Below, piece by piece: positions 37,583-47,140 of a DNA stretch of 64,000 nucleotides; the first letter of the stretch is position 1, and every line of letters starts with the position of its first letter. The position numbers and the translations under genes are program-made. The notes under the pieces were generated by a model. That model worked only from the letters and a program-made list of their open reading frames with translations. It was not told the DNA's origin and made no database searches. The stretch comes from an uncultured Acinetobacter sp. (GTDB lineage Bacteria; Pseudomonadota; Gammaproteobacteria; Pseudomonadales; Moraxellaceae): contig CAJYTY010000010.1 in assembly GCA_913777945.1 (NCBI GenBank), positions 62,001 to 126,000 on the forward strand, written 5' to 3'.

Positions 37583-38527
37583 TTATGAGGCACGAGGTCT
37601 GAATGAAGCAAAAGCATCTGCAAACTGTTGATAAGCCTGTTGCTCTTGCTCACTGTGTGCTGGTGGTAAAACAATATTAATAATTAGATATAAATGCCCT
37701 GAGGTTTTGTTTGGTATCCCTTTATCTTTGAGACGTAATTGTTGTCCATTCTTAGCATTTTTAGGTAAATTGACCTTGAGTTGCCCTGCAGGAGTATTGA
37801 CTTCAATGCTTTGTCCTAGAGCTGCTTCCCACGGAGTTACATCAATAGTTTGATAGACATCAGCCCCTTCAATACGAATGCGGTCGGTATCTTTATATTG
37901 GATTTCAATATAAAGATCACCATTTTCACCGCCATTGATACCACTTTGTCCTTGACCATTTAAGCGAATTTGCTGACCTTCTTTCATTCCTTTTGGAATC
38001 TTAACCTGCAAAGTTTTTCGCTGTACTTCAGGTTCACCATAAACATTGTAGGTTGGAATTTGAAGCGTAATTTGCTCTGTTGAACCGTGATAGGCAATAT
38101 CTAAATCAATTTGGATACTGGCATGTTGATCCTCACCCCGATAGCTGCGTTGTTGACGTTGCGAACGTTGTTGCCCGCCACCAAAACCTGAGCCAAATCG
38201 ACCGAATAAATCCTCAAAGCCACTAAAGTCAGCGCCTTCACCTGAGCTTTGGCGATAGAACTGTGAGTCGTCAAACCCATTTGGATTGCCTTGTCCAAAA
38301 TTAGAAAAACCTTGTGGATGATCTAACATCTGATCGTATTCAGTTTTTTTTGTAGCATCACTTAAGGTGTCATAGGCGACATTAATCGCCTGCATTTTAG
38401 CTTCCGCATCGGTTTCTTTGCTCACATCAGGATGATATTTACGTGCTAGTTTTCGATAAGCTTTTTTAATTTCATCTGCTGAGGCATCTCTTGAAACACC
38501 TAGCTCTTCATAATAATTTTTTGCCAT
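37583..38527 (-). CDS. cbpA: Curved DNA-binding protein CbpA (DnaJ homologue)
   Basis: A 314-residue co-chaperone of DnaK. The J domain (1-70) contains AYRKLARKYHPDVSKE with the HPD motif. A Gly/Phe/Gln/Ser-rich linker (about 75-130) follows, then the DnaJ C-terminal substrate-binding domains without a zinc finger. The missing CxxCxGxG repeats distinguish it from DnaJ itself. It forms an operon with cbpM. Confidence 0.93.
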   Translation of the reverse strand: MAKNYYEELGVSRDASADEIKKAYRKLARKYHPDVSKETDAEAKMQAINVAYDTLSDATKKTEYDQMLDHPQGFSNFGQGNPNGFDDSQFYRQSSGEGADFSGFEDLFGRFGSGFGGGQQRSQRQQRSYRGEDQHASIQIDLDIAYHGSTEQITLQIPTYNVYGEPEVQRKTLQVKIPKGMKEGQQIRLNGQGQSGINGGENGDLYIEIQYKDTDRIRIEGADVYQTIDVTPWEAALGQSIEVNTPAGQLKVNLPKNAKNGQQLRLKDKGIPNKTSGHLYLIINIVLPPAHSEQEQQAYQQFADAFASFRPRAS

Positions 38528-38668
38528 GATCTTAAATATAATAATGAGATGTTTCTTTCATTATGAAACGAATCCAAGAGATTTCAATGGATTCGATTGT
38601 ATAAGAGTTGTTTTGTTTAGCTAAATGCTGAAAGTAAGTATGAGTACTTTCAGTTTTCTAAGATCACT

Positions 38669-39280
38669 TTAGATAAAGGTTTCAATCAGCCCATAGAGTG
38701 CAATCAACACGAGCAGAGCACCACACAGACCTAGAATCTTTGGATAGATTCTGCTTTGAGAGAGACGACTGAAGAACAGATACACTAAAGACAAGGTTAA
38801 GAAGTCCAAAATAATCCATGTGACTGTAAGTAAGCTTAAACTGAAATTGATGTTCGGCGAGAGATGAATAAACTGTGGGAAAAAAGCCGAAAAGAAAATA
38901 ATATCTTTTGGATTGGAAATTCCCACCAGAAAGCCTTTTTTAAAGCCTCCGCTTTGTGTGGATACGGTTTGAATGGCGGTTGGATGTGGTGCCTGAAGCA
39001 CTTCTTTAATAATGCTATAGCCCAGATAGGCAATATAAAGGCAACCTAATATACGAATGGCTTTTAGGTAGTTCTCATCAATCGTGAGAAAGCCTTTGAG
39101 AATAAGTACAGAAATAAAAATCAGGATTAAAGAAGCGAAATTGGTACCAAAAATAGTTTCTAATGCTTTTCTATAACCGCCTTTCAGACCAGCACTCGCC
39201 ACTAAGATCATTACGGGGCCGGGGGTAGCAATCAAGACAATAACGCTAATAATAAACAAGAAGTATTCGAAGTAATTCAT
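38669..39280 (-). CDS. LysE/RhtB-family amino acid exporter
   Basis: A 203-residue inner-membrane protein with about six helices. The N terminus carries TPGPVMILVASAGLKGGYRKAL and the middle GFLVGISNPKDIIFFSAFFPQF, both diagnostic for LysE/RhtB translocators. The exported amino acid is unknown. The gene is monocistronic. Confidence 0.88.
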   Translation of the reverse strand: MNYFEYFLFIISVIVLIATPGPVMILVASAGLKGGYRKALETIFGTNFASLILIFISVLILKGFLTIDENYLKAIRILGCLYIAYLGYSIIKEVLQAPHPTAIQTVSTQSGGFKKGFLVGISNPKDIIFFSAFFPQFIHLSPNINFSLSLLTVTWIILDFLTLSLVYLFFSRLSQSRIYPKILGLCGALLVLIALYGLIETFI

Positions 39281-39351
39281 AAGTAAAAATTAAGGTCTAT
39301 GTTATTGGGAGATTTGAAAATTGTTGTATCGGATAGACCTTAATACAAAAT

Positions 39352-39379
39352 AAAAAAAGACGGAAGCCCGTCTTTTTTT
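39352..39379 (-). terminator. Rho-independent terminator after hslO
   Basis: AAAAAGACGG and CCGTCTTTTT pair over 10 bp with an AAGC loop. The strand assignment follows hslO, whose stop is at 39394. Confidence 0.9.
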
Positions 39380-39393
39380 ATTTTACTTTTCAA

Positions 39394-40269
39394 TTAACTT
39401 AAATGTTCACCAAATAAGCCTAAAGCTTCTTCTGCACTAAACTCATAACGTGTATTACAGAATTGGCAATCCATCTGGATTGGATTTTGTGCTTCTAGTG
39501 TTTCATGAACTGCATCCACACCAATTTGAATCAAAGCGTGGGCACAACGTTCCTTTGAACAGGTACAACCGAACTTTAACTGCTCAACTTCAGGTAAACG
39601 AACCTCTTCTTCGTTATACAAACGATAGAGAATTTCATTGGCTGAAAGATCCGTCAATTCCTCTGGTTTAAGGGTTTCAGTCAACATGGTCAAACGAGGC
39701 CACAGGTCTTCATCAACCAACTTTTGTTCTTCTTCATTATTACGAGGGAGTAGTTGGATTAATAAACCACCTGAACGTTGACCATTAGTTGCCAGTACGA
39801 TATGTGTTGGAATCTGTGCAGACAAATCATAATATTGCGTTAAGCAACCTGCTAATGTCGGTTGATCAAATGGTACGATACCTTGGTAGCGTTCGCCGTG
39901 TTCAGGCTCAATATTGATGAACAGCACAGGGTTGGTCAGGGCAGCAAGCACGGTACGACTATCTTTGCCTTCTGTGAAGCGCGGATCTTCTTCATAATCT
40001 GCGAGCGCACGAACTTCACCTAAGTGATTGCACTCAGCCATAGCCCATTTAAATGTTCCACTTGCTTGAATTTGTAAGCTAATACGACCACGAATCTTGA
40101 GTGTACTTGCAAGTAATGCGGTTGCACTCAGCATTTCACCCAAGAGACTTTGTACCGCAGGCATATATTCACGTTGCGCCAATATGGTTTGTAGTGCTTC
40201 TTCCAAATGAACCACTTCACCACGAACAGGGCAGTCTTCGATAAAAAAGCGTTGGCGTAAATCAGACAT
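39394..40269 (-). CDS. hslO: Redox-regulated chaperone Hsp33
   Basis: A 291-residue holdase activated by oxidative stress. I start at MSDLRQRFFIEDCPVRGE because GGAGA lies directly upstream. The zinc site is complete: CTC (in KFGCTCSKERCAHA) and CQFC (MDCQFCNTRYEF) near the C terminus. The substrate-binding domain contains SGGLLIQLLP. A leader with two hairpins precedes it. Confidence 0.95.
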   Translation of the reverse strand: MSDLRQRFFIEDCPVRGEVVHLEEALQTILAQREYMPAVQSLLGEMLSATALLASTLKIRGRISLQIQASGTFKWAMAECNHLGEVRALADYEEDPRFTEGKDSRTVLAALTNPVLFINIEPEHGERYQGIVPFDQPTLAGCLTQYYDLSAQIPTHIVLATNGQRSGGLLIQLLPRNNEEEQKLVDEDLWPRLTMLTETLKPEELTDLSANEILYRLYNEEEVRLPEVEQLKFGCTCSKERCAHALIQIGVDAVHETLEAQNPIQMDCQFCNTRYEFSAEEALGLFGEHLS

Positions 40270-40282
40270 ATTTTTCTCCAGT

Positions 40283-40315
40283 GCTCCTTCGAGGGAGCGC
40301 AAAGCAACGCTTTGC
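40283..40315 (-). promoter_or_regulatory. Two adjacent hairpins in the hslO leader
   Basis: GCTCC/GGAGC (40283-40298) and GCAAAGC/GCTTTGC with an AAC loop (40299-40315) abut each other, 14-46 bases upstream of the hslO ATG. They could be a leader structure or a palindromic repeat. The ribosome binding site itself is left single-stranded. Confidence 0.45.
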
Positions 40316-40388
40316 TTTGTAACGCACTTCAGACTTTATAAAGAGGTGCATGGTTATGCAGTCAATAATGGTGTCAGTTTGCCAAAAC

Positions 40389-42206
40389 TCAAGATGTTTC
40401 ATTGAGTGATTTTGCATCACTTTGTGTGTTTTGATCATTGCTCGCACGATCTAAAATCAAAGTTTTTGTATTTGCAAATAAATACTCAAGCTCGGCAATA
40501 GCACTTGGATGGTTTTTAATGATCTCTTGTTGATTAGAATTCCAATGTTGCTGGATAAGCCATTCATCTTCTTGTTTAAAATGCATCATCAAATTTTGTG
40601 CTTCATCTTCGGAAAGACCTGTTTCAACCAAGGCTTGCTGCGCCATACTTAACGCAGATGCGTAGGTTTCACGCCAAATCTGTGAGATACCTAAATCATT
40701 AAGTAATCGTGCATGATGACGATCTCGAGCACGAACCAAAATGATCAAATCTGGATAATTTAAACGCAGATGTCGTGCTAGATTCATGCTGTCCTCGACA
40801 TCATCAATCGCAATAATCAGTAACTTGCAGTATTCAATACCCGTAGCGCGTAGGTTTTCGATTTGTGTAACATCGGCATCAATAAAATGATGTCCATATT
40901 GTTCAATAAAGTCAGCATCAGGTTGGTTGCTATCAATCACGTTAAAGTTTTTGCCTTGCGCATGTAAAGCACGTGCAATGACTTGCCCAAAACGGCCAAA
41001 TCCAATAATGAGAATTGGATGTTGTGGGATATCAGCATTAGCCACAGCGACTTTATTTTTTTGCAGTATTGGCAAGATTTTTCGATCAAACAGTGTATAG
41101 AGCAACGGTGTGAGTAGCATCGAACCCAAGATAATGAGAAATGTTGGTGCTAATAATTCTGCGCTAAGTAAATTTTCGCTTTCAGCCAGCTTGAGCAGAA
41201 TAAAACTAAATTCACCACTTTGTGCCAAGTTGATTGCAAACAGCGTACTGAGCTTGGCATTGCGTTGTTGGTAATAGCTGATCACACCTATCACAACTGC
41301 TTTAATTAAGACCAGTGCAAAGATTGAACCTAGAATCAATAGCGGAGATTGGCTTAAAGGTGTCAATGAAAGACCCAAGCCAATCGCCAGAAAAAACAAG
41401 CCTGTCGCCGCATCTTTAAAGGGTTCTAGAATACGTTCAACTTCAACTTTAAATTCACTCTCAGCAAGTAAAAGTCCAGCTAAAAATGCAGCAATCAAAA
41501 TATGAAGATTTAAAATATCCATAATCAGGATGACTGAAAGCAGGATCAATAAGCTGAGCACAGGGATGAGATGAAGACTTTTTTTATGTGCTAAGAAACG
41601 AAATATAGGACGAACTAAATAACGATTAGCTAAAAAAAGGCCTGAAATCGTAGCGATGAGCGCTGCAAAATAGGCGATTCCGTGTCGAGTAGAGGCTGTA
41701 TCTTCTAGTAAAGGAAAGAGTGCAATCAGAATGACGGTAATAAAAGCCTGAAATTGTAAGGTGGCTAAAGTAGCTTGTTCTAATTTATGGTTGCTCTGTT
41801 GTTTTTGTTGGAGTAGTTGTTGTGGAAGAATCAACGCGGAGAGCGCTAAAGCACATCCGAGAATCAGACTGTGCCACACTTGATCAAGCAGTAAGAAACA
41901 TGCTCCAACTAGAAGGATCGTGATGATGAAGTATTGTAGGCCACTTTTTTTTAAGATGCCTCTGCGTTCTCTCCACAGTTGTAGTGGGCGAAAAGCAAAG
42001 CCAATGAAGAACATCACGGCAACCATACCGAAATGCAGCAGTTGATTAATCAATTCAGGATCTTCAATCAAACCAGAAATACTGGAACCAAGCAAAAGTC
42101 CTGCAATCAGATAACCTAAAACAGTGGTGGAGGCATAGCGTTTTGTCAAAGGAACAAAAATTAAAGCCGCAGCCAGTAAAAAAATAATCGGGAGCAGTAA
42201 AGACAT
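40389..42206 (-). CDS. CPA2-type K+/H+ or Na+/H+ antiporter with RCK (TrkA-N) domain
   Basis: A 605-residue Kef-like protein. The N-terminal two thirds are about 12 membrane helices (ALIFVPLTKRYASTTVLGYLIAGLLLG at the start). A soluble NAD-binding domain begins at ILIIGFGRFGQVIARALHAQG (about 400-420). The start is the ATG at 42206 (MSLLLPIIFL) with GAGG upstream. It probably exports K+ in exchange for H+; without the KefC-type glutathione-site evidence the exact subtype stays open. Confidence 0.88.
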   Translation of the reverse strand: MSLLLPIIFLLAAALIFVPLTKRYASTTVLGYLIAGLLLGSSISGLIEDPELINQLLHFGMVAVMFFIGFAFRPLQLWRERRGILKKSGLQYFIITILLVGACFLLLDQVWHSLILGCALALSALILPQQLLQQKQQSNHKLEQATLATLQFQAFITVILIALFPLLEDTASTRHGIAYFAALIATISGLFLANRYLVRPIFRFLAHKKSLHLIPVLSLLILLSVILIMDILNLHILIAAFLAGLLLAESEFKVEVERILEPFKDAATGLFFLAIGLGLSLTPLSQSPLLILGSIFALVLIKAVVIGVISYYQQRNAKLSTLFAINLAQSGEFSFILLKLAESENLLSAELLAPTFLIILGSMLLTPLLYTLFDRKILPILQKNKVAVANADIPQHPILIIGFGRFGQVIARALHAQGKNFNVIDSNQPDADFIEQYGHHFIDADVTQIENLRATGIEYCKLLIIAIDDVEDSMNLARHLRLNYPDLIILVRARDRHHARLLNDLGISQIWRETYASALSMAQQALVETGLSEDEAQNLMMHFKQEDEWLIQQHWNSNQQEIIKNHPSAIAELEYLFANTKTLILDRASNDQNTQSDAKSLNETS

Positions 42207-42327
42207 TGAATGCCTCAATTTTTCTATTTTATCTAGACTAACTCAAATGAAGCGCCTGTAAAAATATGATCTGCAAAGATGATATTCGGAAACGCCCTTG
42301 GTCATTTGAATCAACGGACGTTTAGCT

Positions 42328-44595
42328 TTAACTAAACTCTTGTGGATCAACATCGATCGAGAGTCTGAGCAAATGCTGACGTGGTAAATGTACCACTTGT
42401 TGCCACCACTGACGTAAATAAAAGTGCAGCTTGGCGCGATCAGTTGATAAAATCACCATATGCGCGCGATAACGACCAGCTTTACGTTCCATCGGTGCGG
42501 GAATTGGTCCCCAAATATCAACTAAATCTCCAGCCATTGTCCGTAATTCTTGTGCAATATCTGCCAAGAATTGTTGACTATAATCTCTGTCTTTAGATTC
42601 AACTCGAACCAATACTGCATAACGATAAGGTGGTAGCAGGGCAATTTTGCGATCAGCCAGCATTTGTTTGGCGACAGTACGATAGTCATGTTCAATTAAT
42701 GTGGTCAGCATCGGATGATCTGGACGCAAACTTTGCAAATAAACACTGCCTTTATGCTCGCCACGACCAGCACGGCCAGCGACCTGCACAATCAGCTGTG
42801 CGGTTCGCTCAGGTGCACGTGGGTCAACACTGAGCAGTCCTGCATCAATATCTAAAATCGCGACGAGAGTCACATGCGGGAAATGATGGCCTTTGGCCAG
42901 CATTTGTGTGCCCAACAAAATGCTCGGTTTATTTTGCTGAATGCGATCATAGATTTTTTGCCAGCTACCGACTCGACTGGTGCTGTCACGATCGACCCGA
43001 ATCACTTCATGATGTGGGAACAGCTCCTGTAAATGTTCTTCAAGTTTTGCTGTTCCTGCCCCAATAGTTTTTAAGCTTTGTTTCTGACATGCAGGACAAT
43101 GATCAGGCAGACGATTGATTGTGCCGCAATGATGACAATGCAAATAATGGTAGGGCTGTGAATGCAAAGTAAAATGCGCATCGCAATGTGGGCAGTTGGC
43201 TTGCCAACCACAACTTTCACACATCAGGATCGGCGCATAACCGCGTCGATTTAAAAAGATCAGCACCTGTTCTTTACGTTCTAAAGTATGTTTGATCTGT
43301 TCGATGAGCGTTTGGCTGAGACCATGCTTCTTTTTTGCGACTTTTAAATCCACCACATACATTTTCGGCAGTACAGCGACGCCTGCACGCTGATTCAACT
43401 CAAGCAGATGTAACTTGCCCGATTCTACCAAGTGATAACTGTCAATACTTGGGGTGGCTGAACCGAGAATAACAGGACAGTTCTGTAAATAACCACGATA
43501 CAACGCCACATCGCGGGTATGGTAACGGAAACCTTCTTGCTGCTTAAAGGAGAGGTCATGCTCCTCATCCAGAATGATTAAGCCCAAATGCGGCAGTGGG
43601 GTATAGATTGCTGAACGTGTGCCAATAATGATCGATGCTTTGCCCGTTTGTGCATGTTGCCATGCTTGTAAACGTTTTGAGTCATTTAAGCCTGAGTGCA
43701 GTAAAGCCACATCACAATGGAAACGTGACTTAAAACGAGCGACCGTTTGCGGGGTTAGACCAATTTCAGGCACCAGTACCAATACTTGTTTGCCTTGTTT
43801 TAACACCTCATGCATGACTTGCAAATAAACTTCAGTTTTGCCACTGCCGGTCAAACCATCGAGTAAAAATGCCTGATAATGATGCTGTTCTTTGAGAATC
43901 TGTTGAATGGCTTTCTTTTGATCTTCGTTTGGTGTCAAAGGCACTTGTGCCAGTTGCACAGGCGTTGGGGTGAAATCATGTGGTTCTAGACAGCATTCAA
44001 CCAAGCCCTTTTTCTCTAGGGCTTTGAGGGTTGATGTTTCTACGCCACTCAGGTTAAGTATATTCTCGGTGGCTCCATGTGGATGAAGTTTTAATACCTG
44101 ATAGGCATCATATTGTTTTTGAGAGCGTTTTAACAAGGCATTTGGGTCATTGTGAGGGATGATTTTCCATAAATGAAACAAGATATCTAAGGCGCGCCCT
44201 TGTCTTAATAAAGTAGGCAGAGCGCTTTGCATCACTTCACCAATCGGGAATTGGTAATATTGTGCTGACCATGTCAACAAAGTTAAAACTTGTTGATCTA
44301 GAATTGATTCCTGATCGAGTAATTCTGTGATGGCCTTAAGTTTGAATTGCCCTATAAATGCTTCGTTTGGATCAACTTTTTCAGTAATGATTCCCACGAG
44401 ATTTTGCCGTCCAAAAGAAATAGCAACGCGTGCCCCGATTTGAGCCTGTGCATATTGCTCAGCACTGACAGTGTAGTCAAACGTGTCGTATACATAAACG
44501 GGTATTGCAACTCGAATACGGTACAAAATAGCGTTAGAATTTTGGCTAGGCATATAGGCTTCATTCATGGGTAAAATGGCATGACTGCATGTCAT
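42328..44595 (-). CDS. priA: Primosomal replication restart helicase PriA
   Basis: A 755-residue SF2 helicase that reloads the replisome at stalled forks. The N-terminal DNA-binding domain starts at RIRVAIPVYVYDTFDYTV. Walker A is LDGLTGSGKTEVY, DEEH is in LIILDEEHDLSFKQQEG, and eight zinc-ligand cysteines occur in CESCGWQANCPHCDAHF and HCHHCGTINRLPDHCPACQ. The first 14 residues may be untranslated: MPSQNSNAILYR would give 741 residues. Confidence 0.96.
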   Translation of the reverse strand: MTCSHAILPMNEAYMPSQNSNAILYRIRVAIPVYVYDTFDYTVSAEQYAQAQIGARVAISFGRQNLVGIITEKVDPNEAFIGQFKLKAITELLDQESILDQQVLTLLTWSAQYYQFPIGEVMQSALPTLLRQGRALDILFHLWKIIPHNDPNALLKRSQKQYDAYQVLKLHPHGATENILNLSGVETSTLKALEKKGLVECCLEPHDFTPTPVQLAQVPLTPNEDQKKAIQQILKEQHHYQAFLLDGLTGSGKTEVYLQVMHEVLKQGKQVLVLVPEIGLTPQTVARFKSRFHCDVALLHSGLNDSKRLQAWQHAQTGKASIIIGTRSAIYTPLPHLGLIILDEEHDLSFKQQEGFRYHTRDVALYRGYLQNCPVILGSATPSIDSYHLVESGKLHLLELNQRAGVAVLPKMYVVDLKVAKKKHGLSQTLIEQIKHTLERKEQVLIFLNRRGYAPILMCESCGWQANCPHCDAHFTLHSQPYHYLHCHHCGTINRLPDHCPACQKQSLKTIGAGTAKLEEHLQELFPHHEVIRVDRDSTSRVGSWQKIYDRIQQNKPSILLGTQMLAKGHHFPHVTLVAILDIDAGLLSVDPRAPERTAQLIVQVAGRAGRGEHKGSVYLQSLRPDHPMLTTLIEHDYRTVAKQMLADRKIALLPPYRYAVLVRVESKDRDYSQQFLADIAQELRTMAGDLVDIWGPIPAPMERKAGRYRAHMVILSTDRAKLHFYLRQWWQQVVHLPRQHLLRLSIDVDPQEFS

Positions 44596-44714
44596 GGAAT
44601 TATGCTAAAGTGCGAAGTGTTATGTCGATGAATTTCTTGTGAAAGTATCAGGTTTCATTTCAAACACGGATGCAACTGTAACAACAACTATTTTGGGACA
44701 ATTAGAACAGAACC

Positions 44715-45920
44715 ATGCCTGCTTATCAATTTACCGCTCTTGATGCCTCTGGAAAGCAACATAAAGGTGTGCTGGAAGGGGATTCCGCACGCCAAATTCG
44801 TCAACAGTTACGCGATAAAGCATGGACACCGATTGCGGTTGATGCCGTTGAGCAAAAAGACAAACAGCAACAACGCTCATGGTTTAAAAAAAGCTTTAGT
44901 GCCTATGATCTTGCCCTGATGACCCGTCAGCTTTCAGTCTTGGTCGCTGCAGGAATTCCACTTGAAGAAGCACTGCGTGCAGTGAGTAAACAAAGTGAAA
45001 AATCACATGTCCAAAATTTATTAATCGCCGTACGATCCAAGGTTTTGGAAGGACATTCACTGGCGAAAAGTATGCAGCAGTCGGGGCGATTTCCTGAGCT
45101 GTATATTGCAACGGTTGCTGCGGGTGAGCGTTCAGGCCATCTTGATCTGATTCTCGATCAGCTTTCGGATTACACCGAAAATCGTTTTGCTATGCAAAAG
45201 AAAATTCAGGGCGCGATGATTTATCCGATTGTACTGATGTTGATGTCTTTCGGAATTGTCATGGGTCTAATGACCTATGTCGTGCCTGAAATCGTCAAGA
45301 CTTTTGAACAAAGTAAAGAAGCCTTGCCATGGATTACGGTTGCCTTGATGAAAGCCAGTGCTTTTATTCGGCATACTTGGATAGCTATGCTGATTCTCGC
45401 TTTTATTGCCATGATTCTGTTCACTCGTTTCCTTAGAACGACTGCAGGGCATTATGCATTTGACCGATTAACACTCAGATTGCCACTATTTGGTAAACTT
45501 TCGCGTGGTATAAATGCGGCGCGTTTTGCCAGTACTTTGTCGATTCTAACCCGTTCAGGTGTGCCTTTGGTTGAGGCTCTACGTATCGGTGCTGAAGTGA
45601 GTAATAACTGGGTGATACGTGATGCGATTGAGGTCGCGATGGAGCGTGTAACAGAAGGTGGTAATTTAGCAACACAATTGGAGCGTTGCGGTTATTTCCC
45701 ACCAATGATGGTACAAATGATTCGAAGTGGTGAAGCGTCAGGTGAACTGGATCGCATGTTGGACCGTGCATCCACGATGCAGGATCGCGAGGTGACGACC
45801 TTTATTTCTACATTACTGGCCTTGCTTGAACCTTTGATGCTGATTTTTATGGCGGCAATTGTATTGGTGATTGTGATCGCAGTAATGTTGCCAATTATTA
45901 ATATGAACAATATGATCTGA
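44715..45920 (+). CDS. gspF: Type II secretion inner-membrane protein GspF
   Basis: A 401-residue platform protein of the type II secretion system. It has two repeats of the T2SSF domain (DLALMTRQLSVLVAAGIPLEEAL and FASTLSILTRSGVPLVEALR) and three membrane helices, the last at LMLIFMAAIVLVIVIAVMLPI. It interacts with the GspE ATPase. The gene is divergent from priA and 17 bases upstream of gspG; other gsp genes are not in the window. Confidence 0.95.
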   Translation: MPAYQFTALDASGKQHKGVLEGDSARQIRQQLRDKAWTPIAVDAVEQKDKQQQRSWFKKSFSAYDLALMTRQLSVLVAAGIPLEEALRAVSKQSEKSHVQNLLIAVRSKVLEGHSLAKSMQQSGRFPELYIATVAAGERSGHLDLILDQLSDYTENRFAMQKKIQGAMIYPIVLMLMSFGIVMGLMTYVVPEIVKTFEQSKEALPWITVALMKASAFIRHTWIAMLILAFIAMILFTRFLRTTAGHYAFDRLTLRLPLFGKLSRGINAARFASTLSILTRSGVPLVEALRIGAEVSNNWVIRDAIEVAMERVTEGGNLATQLERCGYFPPMMVQMIRSGEASGELDRMLDRASTMQDREVTTFISTLLALLEPLMLIFMAAIVLVIVIAVMLPIINMNNMI

Positions 45921-45937
45921 TGAGTAAGATGTAAGAG

Positions 45938-46480
45938 ATGAATATGAATAATTCAATAGATAAACAAAATGTTGGACGTAGCTTGAATGCTTCTACCCTT
46001 GCGGAATCTTGCAACTCAGAGCATAGCTCTTCGTCTTGCGCTCGGACAAAGTTTCACTTTGTTAATCCTCGCTCAGGATTTACCCTCATTGAAGTGATGG
46101 TTGTTATTGTAATTTTAGGTGTTTTGGCTGCATTAATCGTCCCGAATGTGATGGGGCGTGGAGAAAAAGCCAAAGTTGATACCACCAGTATTACACTTAA
46201 AGGTGTTGCTGGAGCTTTGGATCAATATAAGCTCGATAATGGTCGTTATCCATCGATGCAAGATGGTGGTTTAGATGCTTTAGTCAACAAACCTGCGGCT
46301 GCTAAAAACTGGTTGCCAGGTGGTTATGTTAAAGGTGGTTATCCAAAAGATAGTTGGGAAAATGATGTTCAATATGTGATTCCAGGTCGTGAAGGTCGCG
46401 CGTTTGATTTATATTCGTTTGGTGCGGATGGTAAAGAAGGCGGGGAAGGCAATGATGCCGATATTTATTACCAGCCATAA
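45938..46480 (+). CDS. gspG: Type II secretion major pseudopilin GspG with unusually long prepilin leader
   Basis: A 180-residue pseudopilin. The prepilin peptidase site is RSG^FTLIEVMVVIVILGV, with Gly47 at -1 and Glu at +5. The C-terminal part (DNGRYPSMQDGGLDALV, DLYSFGADGKEGGEGNDADI) is the conserved GspG globular domain with calcium-binding residues. The leader is 47 residues, against roughly 5-15 in most GspG. Codons 11-46 look like inserted palindromic DNA. No in-frame ATG or GTG lies between codon 3 and the cleavage site; a TTG occurs at codon 16. Confidence 0.94.
   Translation: MNMNNSIDKQNVGRSLNASTLAESCNSEHSSSSCARTKFHFVNPRSGFTLIEVMVVIVILGVLAALIVPNVMGRGEKAKVDTTSITLKGVAGALDQYKLDNGRYPSMQDGGLDALVNKPAAAKNWLPGGYVKGGYPKDSWENDVQYVIPGREGRAFDLYSFGADGKEGGEGNDADIYYQP
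45968..46075 (+). repeat. Putative in-frame palindromic insertion in the gspG leader
   Basis: About 108 bases encoding Ser/Cys/Thr-rich residues lie between a normal-looking start and the conserved cleavage motif. They contain two perfect hairpins, AGAGC-ATA-GCTCT (46018-46030) and ACAAAGT-TTC-ACTTTGT (46046-46062). The length is a multiple of three and the frame stays open. The composition differs from the flanking gspG sequence. Edges are approximate. Confidence 0.5.
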
Positions 46481-46493
46481 TGTTTGAATAAAA

Positions 46494-46538
46494 TATCACT
46501 TCATTTTTTTGATTAAATAAATCGAGAGTGAAGTGATA
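46494..46538 (+). other. Inverted repeat in the gap after gspG
   Basis: TATCACTTCA and TGAAGTGATA are perfect 10-base arms with a 25-base A/T-rich centre, 13 bases after the gspG stop. It may be a weak terminator or mRNA 3' end structure. The remainder of the gap up to 46743 is strongly A/T-rich and holds no recognisable gene. Confidence 0.4.
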
Positions 46539-46743
46539 ATGTTTATTGATTAATAATTTTTATTTAAGATTTTGAAAAATATATAAAAATAAAATATTAA
46601 CTATGTGAGATTTATAATAAGAATTATTTCCATACTTAATGGTTACAAGAAACAATGAATTATGTAGGTAAATAGACTTTTCCTTTAAATCAAAGCTTTG
46701 CATAATAAATTCAGACCATTTAAATCAGGTATGGGGAAATGAG

Positions 46744-47088
46744 ATGAAAGCATTTTTTATGTTGGATGAGCTGAATCAGTTTCATTGGACAATGCTTAAA
46801 TCTGTCTCACTGATTTTAATGTTATTGCCTTTTAGTGAAGGTGCTTTAACATTGTGGCAAGCCACGGAAGGAAGTAGCCAAATTATGATTGGCTTTTTTG
46901 CATTGAGTATGTTGAGTGCATGGCTTGTGTTGTGTTTTTTGAGCGCATTAAAAACCACTGTTTGGAATAATGATGAGACCATTTCTAAATATGAGCAGCT
47001 TATGTTTAAAGCCTATCGCTATATTCCGATGCTGTTTTTATCCAGTTTAGTGGCTTATTTATCGGTTCAAGTCTCGATTAATTTCTAA
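46744..47088 (+). CDS. Hypothetical small inner-membrane protein
   Basis: A 114-residue protein with about three hydrophobic helices: near 18-38, 46-69 (IMIGFFALSMLSAWLVLCFL) and the C-terminal MLFLSSLVAYLSVQVSINF. A GGGGAAATGAG stretch before the ATG is a reasonable ribosome binding site. I recognise no family. A terminator follows, which supports a real transcription unit. Confidence 0.6.
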   Translation: MKAFFMLDELNQFHWTMLKSVSLILMLLPFSEGALTLWQATEGSSQIMIGFFALSMLSAWLVLCFLSALKTTVWNNDETISKYEQLMFKAYRYIPMLFLSSLVAYLSVQVSINF

Positions 47089-47101
47089 GCCCAATATATT
47101 C

Positions 47102-47132
47102 AAAAAAACGTAGACCAAGATCTACGTTTTTT
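47102..47132. terminator. Bidirectional terminator
   Basis: AAAACGTAGA and TCTACGTTTT pair over 10 bp around a 6-base loop, with A and T runs on the two sides. It lies between convergent genes ending at 47088 and 47141. Confidence 0.92.
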
Positions 47133-47140
47133 GTCTCAAA

